Of a stretch of 64,000 nucleotides of DNA, positions 55,702 to 64,000 are shown one piece after another (within the stretch, counting starts at the first letter, position 1; every line of letters begins with the position of its first letter). Made by a program: the position numbers and the translations under genes. The notes beneath the pieces were generated by a model that did no database searches, was not told where the DNA came from, and worked only from the letters and a program-made list of their open reading frames with translations. This stretch comes from Pascua guehoae (taxonomy: Eukaryota; Basidiomycota; Tremellomycetes; Trichosporonales; Trichosporonaceae). Location of the stretch: positions 2,018,040 to 2,082,039 of the forward strand of contig BCJX01000001.1 of assembly GCA_001600415.1 (NCBI GenBank). The letters run 5' to 3'.

Positions 55702-57767
55702 ATGTCGTACGACGAGAAGAATAGCCACATCAAGGGTCAGCACGACGGCCAGGTCGGCGTCTACGCCGTCACCGACCAGGACCTGCACGACCATGAGCTC
55801 GCCGTCACCGATGTCGGCGAGCACGGCACCAAGCGCCACCTATCGCCACGTGTCGTTTCTATGATTGCAATCGCCGGGACGATCGGAACTGGCCTATTCC
55901 TTGGTTCTGGATCTGCCCTCGTGGTGAGTACTGTCTGGGATCGGATGAGATGAGATGGGCGTGTCGGTGGTGATTGTGGCATGTGGCATTGTGGCACATT
56001 GCCAGATCGCTGCTGTACTGCAGGGTATTCCCCGCGCGGCCCCGCATAGCCATCAGCCACCGGGGCCACGTGTCTCCTGCAAGGAAACGTCGCCCACACT
56101 CTGCGTTCCGCTACTTTCCTCGGCGACAGTGACTGACCCCTCCAGCTCGGCGGCCCCGTGGGCATGTGGCTCGGTTACACATTTATGGGTATCAGTGTCG
56201 GTTTCATGATGATCTCTCTCGGCGAGATGAGTTGTTACAAGCCCAACATTGGTGGTTTCATGTGAGGCATTAGTCGTGCCGTGCACGATCGTGCGGGACC
56301 ACACAGAGTTGCTGACTCATGACAGCGAGATGGGAACCAAGTATGTCGACCCTGCTTTGGGCTTCGCCATGGGCTTCAACTATGTTAGTTTTCATCTACC
56401 GTTAGTCCACGCTGACCCAGCAGATGCTTCAGGCTGGTTTCGGTATTCCCTCTGAACTTTCGGCCATCGCTGTGCTCTTCTCGTTCTGGGTCGAGAATTC
56501 CAAACTTACTGCCGTCTGGATCACCATCTTCCTGATCGTCATGGTCATCATCAACGTCATCGGTGTGCGGTGGTATGGCGAGATTGAATTCTTCTTTGCC
56601 TGCGTCAAGGTTGCGACGCTTCTCGGCCTCGTACTCTTTGGCCTCATTGCCGACCTTGGTGGTATCCCGCCCAAGCACGAATACATTGGCGGTCGCTACT
56701 GGAGGGAGGAACCATTTAACGATGACTTCAAGGTACGTCTATACAGTTTATCAACAGTTTATGCTGACGTCCAGGGCTTGGGCATCACGCCCGTGTCGCT
56801 GTCCCGCTTCCTCGGTTTCTGGGCTGTCCTCACCAAGTCGGCGTTCGCGTTCGCGGCCATCGAGTCGGTCGGTATCATGGCTGGTGAGGCCCACAACCCC
56901 CGCAAGACACTTCGCATGGCCATCCGCACCGTCTTCTATCGTATCGTTGGAATCTACGTTTTGACCACGCTCATTATCGGCCTCGTCGTCAGCCAGCACG
57001 ACCCCATTCTCACTGGCGCCCTCTCGAAGGGTGCCGGTACCGCTGCTGCCTCTCCCTTTGTCGTTGTCTGTGCCACCATGGGCGTCAAGGTCCTCCCGCA
57101 CATTGTCAACGCTGTTGTCGTGACCTCCGCCCTGTCGTCGGGCAACGAACAGACATACGCTCTTTCTCGTATCCTTCTCTCCATGGCGCGTAACGGCCAG
57201 ATGCCCCAAATCTTCATCCGCACCAGCAAAGCTGGTGTTCCCTTTGCCGGTGTCACTGTCGCCGCCCTCTTCGCGTGCCTTGCGTACCTTTGTGTCGACT
57301 CGGGCTCGGAACAGGCCTTCACGTGGCTCACCAACCTCTCGGCCCTCTCGTCTCTCTTTACCTGGATTGGCATCTGCTGGGCCTACATTCGCTTCCACAA
57401 GGCCCTCAAAGTGCAGGGCATTGATCGCCGCAACCTCACACTCCGTGGTTGGTGCCAGCCGTACCTGGCTTACTTTGCCATCGTATGGTTCAGTCTCATC
57501 CTCTTCTTCAACGGCTTCGCCGCATTCCTCGGCAAATTCAACGTGTCCGACTTCTTTGCAGCCTACATCACTATTCCGTGTGTGATGCTCGCGTTCGTTA
57601 TCTGGAAGTTCGTCAAGCGCACCAGCTTTGTCCCGCTCGACGAGATGGACCTGTCCGGCGGCCCCGACGAGGCAATGTCGGGTACCCGCTACGACAAGCA
57701 CCTCGGCGGCGGCTCCCGAGGCGTTGCGCATGGCACCTATGGTGAACACGGCGAGACGGTTGCTTAA
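55702..57767 (+). CDS. Amino-acid permease (APC superfamily, fungal YAT type)
   Basis: Five exons: 55702-55923, 56146-56261, 56326-56383, 56424-56732, 56775-57767; 1698 nt, 565 residues. The start MSYDEKNSHIKG is preferred over an upstream in-frame ATG, since the TATA box lies between them. After a hydrophilic N-terminus comes the APC signature RVVSMIAIAGTIGTGLFLGS (TM1), then about 12 hydrophobic segments, for example VWITIFLIVMVIINVIGVRW, the FAFAAIESVGIMAGEAHNPR loop (consensus E-x-h-G...E-x-x-N-P), SALSSGNEQTYALSRILLSM, and a cytosolic tail ending GEHGETVA. It is a plasma-membrane proton symporter for amino acids; which ones cannot be told. Intron 1 is 222 nt. It is followed at 58504-62405 by a second permease and an amidohydrolase, suggesting a nitrogen-source cluster. 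Confidence 0.93.
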
Positions 57768-58503
57768 TGCGAGTACACGTAGGACCCAGCGGCAGCCAAG
57801 ACCTACCGAATCGTCCCCGGTATTGGGCTTCGCCGGTTTCTCACGCTGGTGAAAATCACAAAGTAGCAGTAGCAGGGCGGTAGCAAGTAGTTGTTTTGAT
57901 GGAGTTGTAGAAACACCCAATAATGGTCATGCATGGATACGTCTATGATGACGCCTTTGACAAGTTTAAGAACCGTCGACGGCGGCCTAATATCTCCGGC
58001 ATGGGCTACATACACACCTGGGACTGAATTTTTGCCACACTTCTCCTTCGACCTCCCCTTGCTCGACGTCGTCCCCCCCCAGACTTGTCTTGGCGCATCC
58101 ATCCCGGCACATACTGCCGTGGGCAATACCATACAAATATCGGTATCGCAGTAACAACGGGCTGTGTCATATGTACTGCTCACCTCGAACAGATAAACGG
58201 ATTGGAATTAAAAATTAAACAGCTTTCCACAGGAAATTCTTGCCTCCTACCGCCATCAACTTGGGCTGCAGTAGACATCACGGGATCACATCCATGTCTC
58301 CGCATTTCTCTCTTTGGCATTGTTCTGCCCTGATTACCGTTGTTGTGGTCTCCACTCCGTCGAGTTTCTGCAGTTCAGTCCTGGAGAGAGCAAAATTCTT
58401 TCCATATCAGATTCTATGAACAACTTTGGGGCTAATCCTGTCACCCATGGTGCCAACTTCTACAATCTATCTCGGTACAGTACCACATACCATGCGCAAT
58501 GAA
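57768..58503. other. Convergent intergenic region between two permease genes
   Basis: 736 bp between the stop codons of the amino-acid permease and the DAL5-like permease. It holds 3' UTRs only; no ORF of interest. An AATTAAAAATTAAA stretch near 58205 may serve in polyadenylation. Confidence 0.5.
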
Positions 58504-60379
58504 TCAGATCATGTACCGGAAAGCAAGCTGGGTGAGTTCCTCCTCGCTGGCGTTGGGAGCTTCCAACTTTTCCTTCTCCTCTAGAGCCTTGTTCTCCCTC
58601 TTGACGAGCCACACGAGGGCTACAGTCACCAGGACGGATGAGACGCACATTGCCTGGGGAGTCAGCGGGAGAGCACGCCCAGGGTTCTTGGCCGCTAGGA
58701 GTGCGCACCATTGCAAGTCCATAGCCGATTTGGTACTGTGGGGCCTGCTTGGCGAGGTACGAGTTGGTGCCAGCGGCAGTTGCCCAGCTGGCGATGGTGA
58801 GCATGACGGCCATGGAGATGTTGCGCTTGCCGCGGGTTTCGGCGTTGTTCGAGTTCCACGTCAGGATACTGGAGATCACATGTCAGCTGGCAGCAAGATA
58901 ACAACGCCAACGCGACTCACCCGGGGAACGCGACGTAGATGCCCGACATGAGCAGGATGCACCCAAAGTACCGCACACCTGCCTGTCGGTCCTTGGGCAG
59001 GCAGTAGAGCATGACCAAGGCAATGAAGGCGATGCTGAATCCGACAGCAATCATGTGCCACCGGCGCTGCATGCGGTCCGAGTAGACGCTTCCCGCAAAG
59101 GTAAGCAAACAGGCCGCCGAGTAGACGGGAATCGTGAGCAACTGGGCCTTTTCGGCCGTGAACCCGAGCTGAACAATGATGGTGGGGAGCGTGTAGCTGA
59201 ACCCAAAGACGACCATGTTGACAGCCGAGGCGAGCCACGTGCACATCCACACCTTGTAGTCTGAACCATTAGCACAGGCCTAGGAGGAGGAGAGCAGGCG
59301 AACGAACCGGTAACGGCCTCGCGAAGGTAGGACCATTCAAAGTGCGAGTGTCCGGCATCGTTCTCGGCAGCACGGTTGGCAAGGATTGCCTCACGTTCCT
59401 CGTCTGTGAGGAACTTGCTGCGGTGCGGGTCATTTGGCAGGAACACGAGAATGATGACAGAGAGGACAACAGTTGCCAGTCCTTCAAGGATGAAGATCCT
59501 GCCTGTCAGCAAAATATGTAATTTCCAGTTCTAGTCCCACTCACCAACGCCAGCTCCGGAGGCCACCAACACCGTCCATATAGTTGATACCGTAAGCGAG
59601 CAACCCAGAGAACGCGCCGCTGAACACGCCAATGACGTAAAAGGCAGAGATACGGGTCTGGAGCTGCGCACGCGGGTACCAGTTACCAACGAGGACGAGG
59701 GCCGAGGGGAAGAAGGACGCCTCGGCGATACCAAGAGCCAGACGGGAGCCAATGGCGCCACCAAAGTTTTGAACGAGGCCAGAAAGTGTCATGACTACAC
59801 CCCACGTGAAGCCTGTAATGCAGTCAGCATCCAATGTTGACTCGTGTTTGGCTCACAGATGCAAGCAATCCAGAGGTTTGGTCGGACATAGGACTGGATA
59901 ATACTGCCGGGGATGTCAAAGGCACCATATGTCTTGTCGGGTTAGTCCGAAACATGGCGTGTTAAGGAGAGGTGGGCACGTACAAAGAAGAAGACGGTCG
60001 TGATTAAGTTGTACTGAGTCGTCGTAATTCCTAGGGACTCCTTGAAACCTGCACTGTCAGAATGGCCTTTTCAGACTGCAGCCCCGCCGCATACCCACCA
60101 AAGATACTGGCATTGGCCAGCGAACCCCGGTCGAGATACGAAAAGAGGTACAGGATGGCGAGCGGAGGTAGCATGTGGTAATCAACCTAAAGGGAGTCAG
60201 CCTCGACCCCCACGCCTATGACTAGCTGCCACACTCACCTTGCGAAGCGCGCGTTGGAGGACGGCATCGTCTACAGGGGATGACTTGGAGTCTTGGGACG
60301 AAGACACGACCATGACCTTTGCGTCGACGGCCTTGGTCTTCTCGATATCAAACTCTAGGGAGCTAGTGTTGGAGGGCAT
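58504..60379 (-). CDS. DAL5-like MFS anion permease (allantoate / ureidosuccinate family)
   Basis: Nine exons on the minus strand: 60379-60239, 60186-60099, 60048-59984, 59932-59857, 59812-59545, 59498-59308, 59260-58921, 58868-58709, 58653-58504; 1479 nt, 492 residues. The Dal5/anion-cation symporter pattern is clear: VDYHMLPPLAILYLFSYLDR, GSLANASIFG, the TTTQYNLITTVFF segment, RLALGIAEASFFPSALVLVG, the central loop WRWIFILEGLATVVLSVIIL followed by FLPNDPHRSKFLTDEER, and DYKVWMCTWLASAVNMVVFG. The C-terminus ends TQLAFRYMI as in fungal Dal5 relatives. Family members import allantoate, ureidosuccinate, small peptides or vitamins; the adjoining amidohydrolase favours ureides or N-carbamoyl amino acids (inference). 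All eight introns are 44-55 nt. Shares a 577-bp promoter with the gene at 60957. Confidence 0.93.
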
Positions 60380-60470
60380 GGTGGGCGATTGAGTGTTGCG
60401 ACAGTTGGGGTTGGGAGTAAGGGGTAGCAACAAGGGGGAACCTCCTTTTGAACGTGTTCTGTGTGGTTGG

Positions 60471-60477
60471 CTTATCA
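60471..60477 (-). promoter_or_regulatory. GATA-factor site (TGATAAG)
   Basis: HGATAR consensus on the minus strand, 92 bp upstream of the DAL5-like start codon. A second one (TGATAA) lies at 60696-60701. GATA factors such as Gat1/AreA switch on genes for secondary nitrogen sources in fungi. Confidence 0.5.
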
Positions 60478-60594
60478 TTCTACAGTGACATGAAGTACTA
60501 CCCAGTACATGGAGTACTACCCATGTGGTGTCCTGTCAATACTCCTATCGCACAGACCGATCACCACTGGAAATCGAGGAACAAGTATAATTGG

Positions 60595-60857
60595 TGTCGT
60601 ATAACTTGTTCTGGTGGGCTTGGCATCGGTGGCGCATCGTATATGCCCTATCAACACCATCGCGCGACTGTAGATACGCCAGAAGCTTCGCCTAGTTATC
60701 ACATGACCTCTCAGAACTAGGCGTAAATCGCATCGCTCCCGTTAGCCAGTGTGGCTTTGCGGCCATATCGTCTTTGCCGCTCGTCGCCTAAACTATTGTC
60801 GTATAACTGTCGTATAACCCGGATAAACGGGCGCGTAAACCATCCTTGTCGTATAAA
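60595..60857 (+). promoter_or_regulatory. Four copies of TGTCGTATAA(C/A) in the divergent promoter
   Basis: Exact TGTCGTATAAC at 60595-60605, 60797-60807 and 60808-60818 (two in direct tandem, 11-bp period), and TGTCGTATAAA at 60847-60857, all in the same orientation. I noticed no other copy in the window. The direct 11-bp phasing (one helical turn) suggests a DNA-binding array; the nearby Zn2Cys6 protein is one candidate reader. Confidence 0.6.
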
Positions 60858-60956
60858 CGTCGTCCCCAGTTGATCTTGATGCGATACATAATGGCCGACT
60901 TGGAGCATTGGGTACAGCAATCACTTTGAATCTAGCACGCAACTCATTCGCACAAC

Positions 60957-62405
60957 ATGACCCGCACAATCTACCAGCCCGGCGACCTGCGCATCGACGC
61001 CGAACGCCTCAACGCGACTCTGCACGAGACCTGCCAGTGGGGAGCTGCGCACCGCTGGGGCTCTGACCCAAACGAGACGGGCATGTGCCGCCTGGCGCTG
61101 TCCGACGACGACCGCAAAGTCCGCGACTGGTTCTGCGCCGAGCTCAAGCGCCTCGGGTGCACGGTCGTCGTTGACAGCCATGGCAACATGTTTGGCACTC
61201 GCCCAGGACGCAAGGACGGCGCGCCGACCGCAATGGGCTCGCACCTCGATACGCAGCCTACGGGAGGTCGGTACGACGGAATCCTGGGCGTCATGGGAGC
61301 CATCGAGGTTCTTCGGGTTCTTCACGACAACAACATCGAGACCGAGTACCCTATCGCCGCCGTGACGTGGACCAACGAAGAGGGCGCCCGATTCCCCAAG
61401 TCGATGCACGGCTCGGCAGTCTGGGCCGAGCACCTCTCCGAAGAGGGAAGCTACGGCATGACAGACGTCGCCGACGCTCAGGTCACGGTCAAGGCCGAGC
61501 TCGAGCGGATCGGGTACCTCGGCGAGACACCATGCAGCTACAAGGCCAACCCCCTCGGTGCCCACTTTGAGCTTCACATCGGTAAGCCGAAAATACAACT
61601 GTGTGCAACCAGGGCTGACTAGTACTAGAGCAAGGTCCAATCCTTGAGCGCGAGGACAAGCGCCTCGGTGTCCTCCTCGGCGGCCAGGCTCTCCGTTGGT
61701 TCAACATTACTGTGCGCGGCCGTGACTCGCACTCTGGGACGACGCCTCTGGACGCCCGTTCCGACTCGCTCCTGTGTGCCGCCAGGATCATCAGCGCCGC
61801 CAACGACATTGCGACCAAGCACGACGGGCTTGCTACTACGGGTATCTTGAACCTGCAGCCCGGAAGTATCAACACGGTCGCCAAGGAGGTCACCTTTTCC
61901 ATGGACATTCGCCACCTGTCCGACAACGTCCTCGACACGATGGAGGCCGAGCTCCGCGCCAAGGCGGACGAAATTGCTGCCGACCCCACGTCTCGTGGTA
62001 CAAAGGTCGAGTGGGCACCGCTTATCGCCAACCCCGCCGTCGTGTTCCACGACGACTGCATCCGCGCCATCCGTGAGGCGTCTGTAGCGGCTATTGGACA
62101 GGACGGCGTGCGCGACATTTACAGCGGCGCAGGCCACGACAGGTGAGTCTACTTTGTACGAGTTGAGCACAGGACGCTGACTGTTTCCAGCTACCTCACA
62201 GCCCTCCACTGCCCCACGGGTATGATCTTTGTGCCGTGCAAAGAAGGCCTCTCGCACAACCCCGAAGAGTACTGCAAGCCAGAAGACTGGTACGTCGAGA
62301 CTGAACCGTTTTCTTCGTTGATAATGTGCGCTCACTTTCAGTGCTCTCGGAGCCCAGGTCCTCCTGGACGCAGTGCTCGGCTACGATGCACACCGCACGG
62401 AATGA
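60957..62405 (+). CDS. M20 amidohydrolase: N-carbamoyl-L-amino-acid hydrolase / allantoate amidohydrolase family
   Basis: Four exons: 60957-61581, 61629-62142, 62191-62289, 62342-62405; 1302 nt, 433 residues, the usual length. Motifs of the HyuC/AllC branch of peptidase family M20: AMGSHLDTQPTGGRYDGILG (metal ligands H97 and D108), AAVTWTNEEGARFPKSMHGS (catalytic/ligand Glu pair at 141-142), HIEQGPILEREDKRLGVLLG, and RGRDSHSGTTPLDARSDSLL (dimerisation/substrate loop). The C-terminal YSGAGHDSYL supplies the last His ligand, followed by TGMIFVPCKEGLSHNPEE. The reaction is metal-dependent removal of a carbamoyl or ureido group, giving an amino acid plus CO2 and ammonia. Substrates may be N-carbamoyl amino acids, ureidopropionate or allantoate; sequence alone does not decide. 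It is divergent from a DAL5-like permease and followed by a Zn2Cys6 regulator. Confidence 0.92.
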
Positions 62406-62900
62406 GTGGTAGACTCCTATATAGACGAGACCGTAGCGACGACTGGCTGGCTGGCCACCTGTGTTTGAAGATGCACTTGGTTGTAATTGAATGACCCCGT
62501 ACGCACGGTTCTGGGCGTCCCGTGTCGTGTGCATTTGGCGGCAATGTTATCTCGGTTCATTGGCGGCTAATCTTGGCGGCTAAATGCGGGCTGTGGGGCG
62601 GCTAATTGGAGCCCCTTGTGGTTGAGGCTATCGGGGGCCGAGCATTGGGTCCCATGTCTCACTGACGACGCCAGGTGGGCAATGCATTGTATCGGCCAAG
62701 TGCGGACTGCGGCCAGGTTCTGTGAATTCTATGGAAGATGTAGATGCTGTCGGGCACGCCGAGTCGTTCCCGATTACATGTCCAACTCCCTGAGGCCAAG
62801 AGCTCAGACTCTGGCGCTCGGACTGATGACATGGTGACACTTGGGTTGTTGCGTTGACGCCCATCTAGTCCAGTAACACTCGATCCATTACACTCGTTCA
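62406..62900. other. Intergenic upstream of the Zn2Cys6 gene
   Basis: About 495 bp: 3' flank of the amidohydrolase and promoter of the regulator. It contains three GGCGGCTAA(A/T) direct repeats at about 62552-62606. Nothing else is recognised. Confidence 0.5.
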
Positions 62901-64000
62901 ATGGGGAGCACACGCCAGACCAAGGGCCGCTCGCGGGTCGGCTGCAGGCAGTGCCGTCTGGTAAGTGGTCGGTCACAGGAGCATCCCGTTGCCAGGTGCT
63001 GTGCTTATCTTTACATCGTAGGCGCGCAAGAAGGTGAGTTGACCGTTATGTCTTGCTTGCCCGATTCTGACTTTGTCTAGTGCGATGAGGCATACCCCTC
63101 CTGCGGTCGGTGTGTCCACCGAGAAACGGCATGCGACTACGACCGTCCGCGTGGCGTACGGCTGGGCAATCGCCGGCGGACGACGGGGTCTGTCAATGGC
63201 TCTGTAGCGTCGACGATGGACGCCTCCGATACCTGGTCCATGGAAAGTCCACCCGGTGACCCGAACGGCCCATCGCCAGCAACATCACCTCTCTCACTGC
63301 TTGGCCAGCATGTTGCAGAAGAGCCAGGCTCACAAGAGCCGTCGCCGCTCCAAGCGCAGACATTGGCCGAGCAAACGGAGCAATTGGGAGGGCTCGTGGC
63401 TCTCGTGGAAGGCGAGAGGTTCGTTGTTGTCTGGGACAGGATGCCACAGCGGGCTAGAGAACTGATCACAACAGCGATCCATTCCACGAGCTGCTCAAGG
63501 ACCTATTCGGGACCGCTCTGCAAGACCAGACTCTGTTCCCATCACCGTTCGACTAGTGCGTATCGCAAGTCTGCGCTGGTCCTGACCCGAGCAGCACATC
63601 AACTGAGCCATCATCTTCCCACGCAGATCCCGGAGTGATAGGCCCGTTTCTCAACGCGACAGCCCTCCAACATTCTCAGAATCCCACAGCGGGCATGGTG
63701 CGATCCTCGGAACCCGACGACGTGCGCCGCCGCTTCAACGCTCCCGGGACAGATCCACGGAGTGCGCTGCAGGGCATGATTGCCGCGCCCATTCTGGCAA
63801 CGCTGTCCGACACGGATGTCCGGCTGTACTACCACTTTATCGATGTGCAGGCGACGATCAGCGTTGCGTGCGAAGTGGACAACAACCCGCTCACGGGCTA
63901 CTTGATCCCCGTGTCGTTGTCTTCGGCACTCGAGGGCAAAAACGACGACAACCCCGCATTCCTCGCCCTCAAGGCGTGTGCGGCGACGCACCGCGCAAAC
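62901..64000 (+). CDS. Zn2Cys6 transcription factor (3' truncated by window)
   Basis: Exons: 62901-62960, 63022-63033 (12 nt), 63081-63418, 63475-63555, 63595 to beyond 64000 (299 codons visible). The N-terminus is MGSTRQTKGRSRVGCRQCRL, and the binuclear cluster is C15-x2-C18-x6-C25-x6-C32-x2-C35-x6-C42, spread over three exons. The 12-nt exon 2 encodes only ARKK, the basic DNA-contact segment. A Ser/Pro-rich linker follows, then DPFHELLKDLFGTALQDQTL, and the beginning of the fungal-specific activation domain (DVRLYYHFIDVQATISVACE, DNNPLTGYLIPVSLSSALEG). Acceptor 63594 was chosen because the more obvious CAG at 63626 would create a stop. Introns are 61, 47, 56 and 39 nt. Position suggests it regulates the permease/amidohydrolase pair, but this is inference. 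Confidence 0.9.

Noticed and set aside
56751..57920. 389-codon minus-strand ORF
   Set aside because: Antisense shadow of the last permease exon; no domain, while the sense strand gives a complete transporter.
63595..63626. Acceptor CACGCAG at 63626 for the Zn2Cys6 gene
   Set aside because: Joined to the donor at 63556 it creates an immediate TAA; the AG at 63594 with its CTGAC branch site keeps the frame.

Overview
The window is nuclear DNA of a GC-rich basidiomycetous yeast, most likely a tremellomycete of the Trichosporonales type. The order is inferred from gene content and architecture; no sequence search was run. Supporting features: nearly every gene is broken by many GT-AG introns of about 38-60 nt; branch points are of the CTAAC/CTGAC type; tRNA genes carry introns; eukaryotic housekeeping genes are present. 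The genes are a class II histone deacetylase, linker histone H1, eIF4A-III/FAL1, SF3a subunit 3, AIP1, VMS1, calmodulin, a CHORD/CS co-chaperone and NADP-glutamate dehydrogenase. I rebuilt exons by hand; most multi-exon models below close in frame at the family's expected length (calmodulin is exactly 149 residues).

Layout. 1-3.5 kb: 3' end of an HDA1-type deacetylase, a ZCCHC10-like zinc-knuckle gene, and an M24-fold (PA2G4/aminopeptidase-like) gene. 3.5-7.4 kb: largely gene-poor. 7.4-8.6 kb: histone H1. 9.6-12 kb: a cluster of one plausible tRNA-Val gene and several degenerate tRNA-like sequences, all on the minus strand. 12.7-21.3 kb: FAL1 and SF3A3 (divergent), AIP1, and a secreted double-psi beta-barrel (expansin-like) protein. 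21.3-27.3 kb: about 6 kb without a recognisable gene. 27.3-31.2 kb: VMS1 and calmodulin, divergent. 32.9-35.3 kb: a zinc polyol dehydrogenase and tRNA-Asp(GTC). 35.3-38.4 kb: low-complexity DNA. 38.4-40.6 kb: CHORD/CS protein. 43.7-45.3 kb: NADP-GDH behind an 81-nt poly-C tract. 48.9-52.6 kb: two divergent copies of an unclassified gene (one broken, one apparently spliceable) around a C2H2 zinc-finger ORF and a small novel gene. 55.7 kb to the end: amino-acid permease, DAL5-like permease, M20 N-carbamoyl/ureide amidohydrolase and a Zn2Cys6 regulator cut by the window edge.

How the genes work together. The right end looks like a nitrogen-scavenging cluster. A DAL5-like transporter and an allantoate/N-carbamoyl-amino-acid hydrolase share a 577-bp divergent promoter. 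That promoter holds four copies of TGTCGTATAA(C/A) and two GATA-factor sites. A fungal binuclear-cluster activator lies just downstream and an amino-acid permease just upstream. FAL1 and SF3A3, both splicing/RNP factors, share a 231-bp promoter. A striking general feature is the use of microexons at 5' ends: 6, 8 and 10 nt in FAL1; 7 and 12 nt plus a stop-only exon in calmodulin; 12 nt inside the Zn2Cys6 motif.
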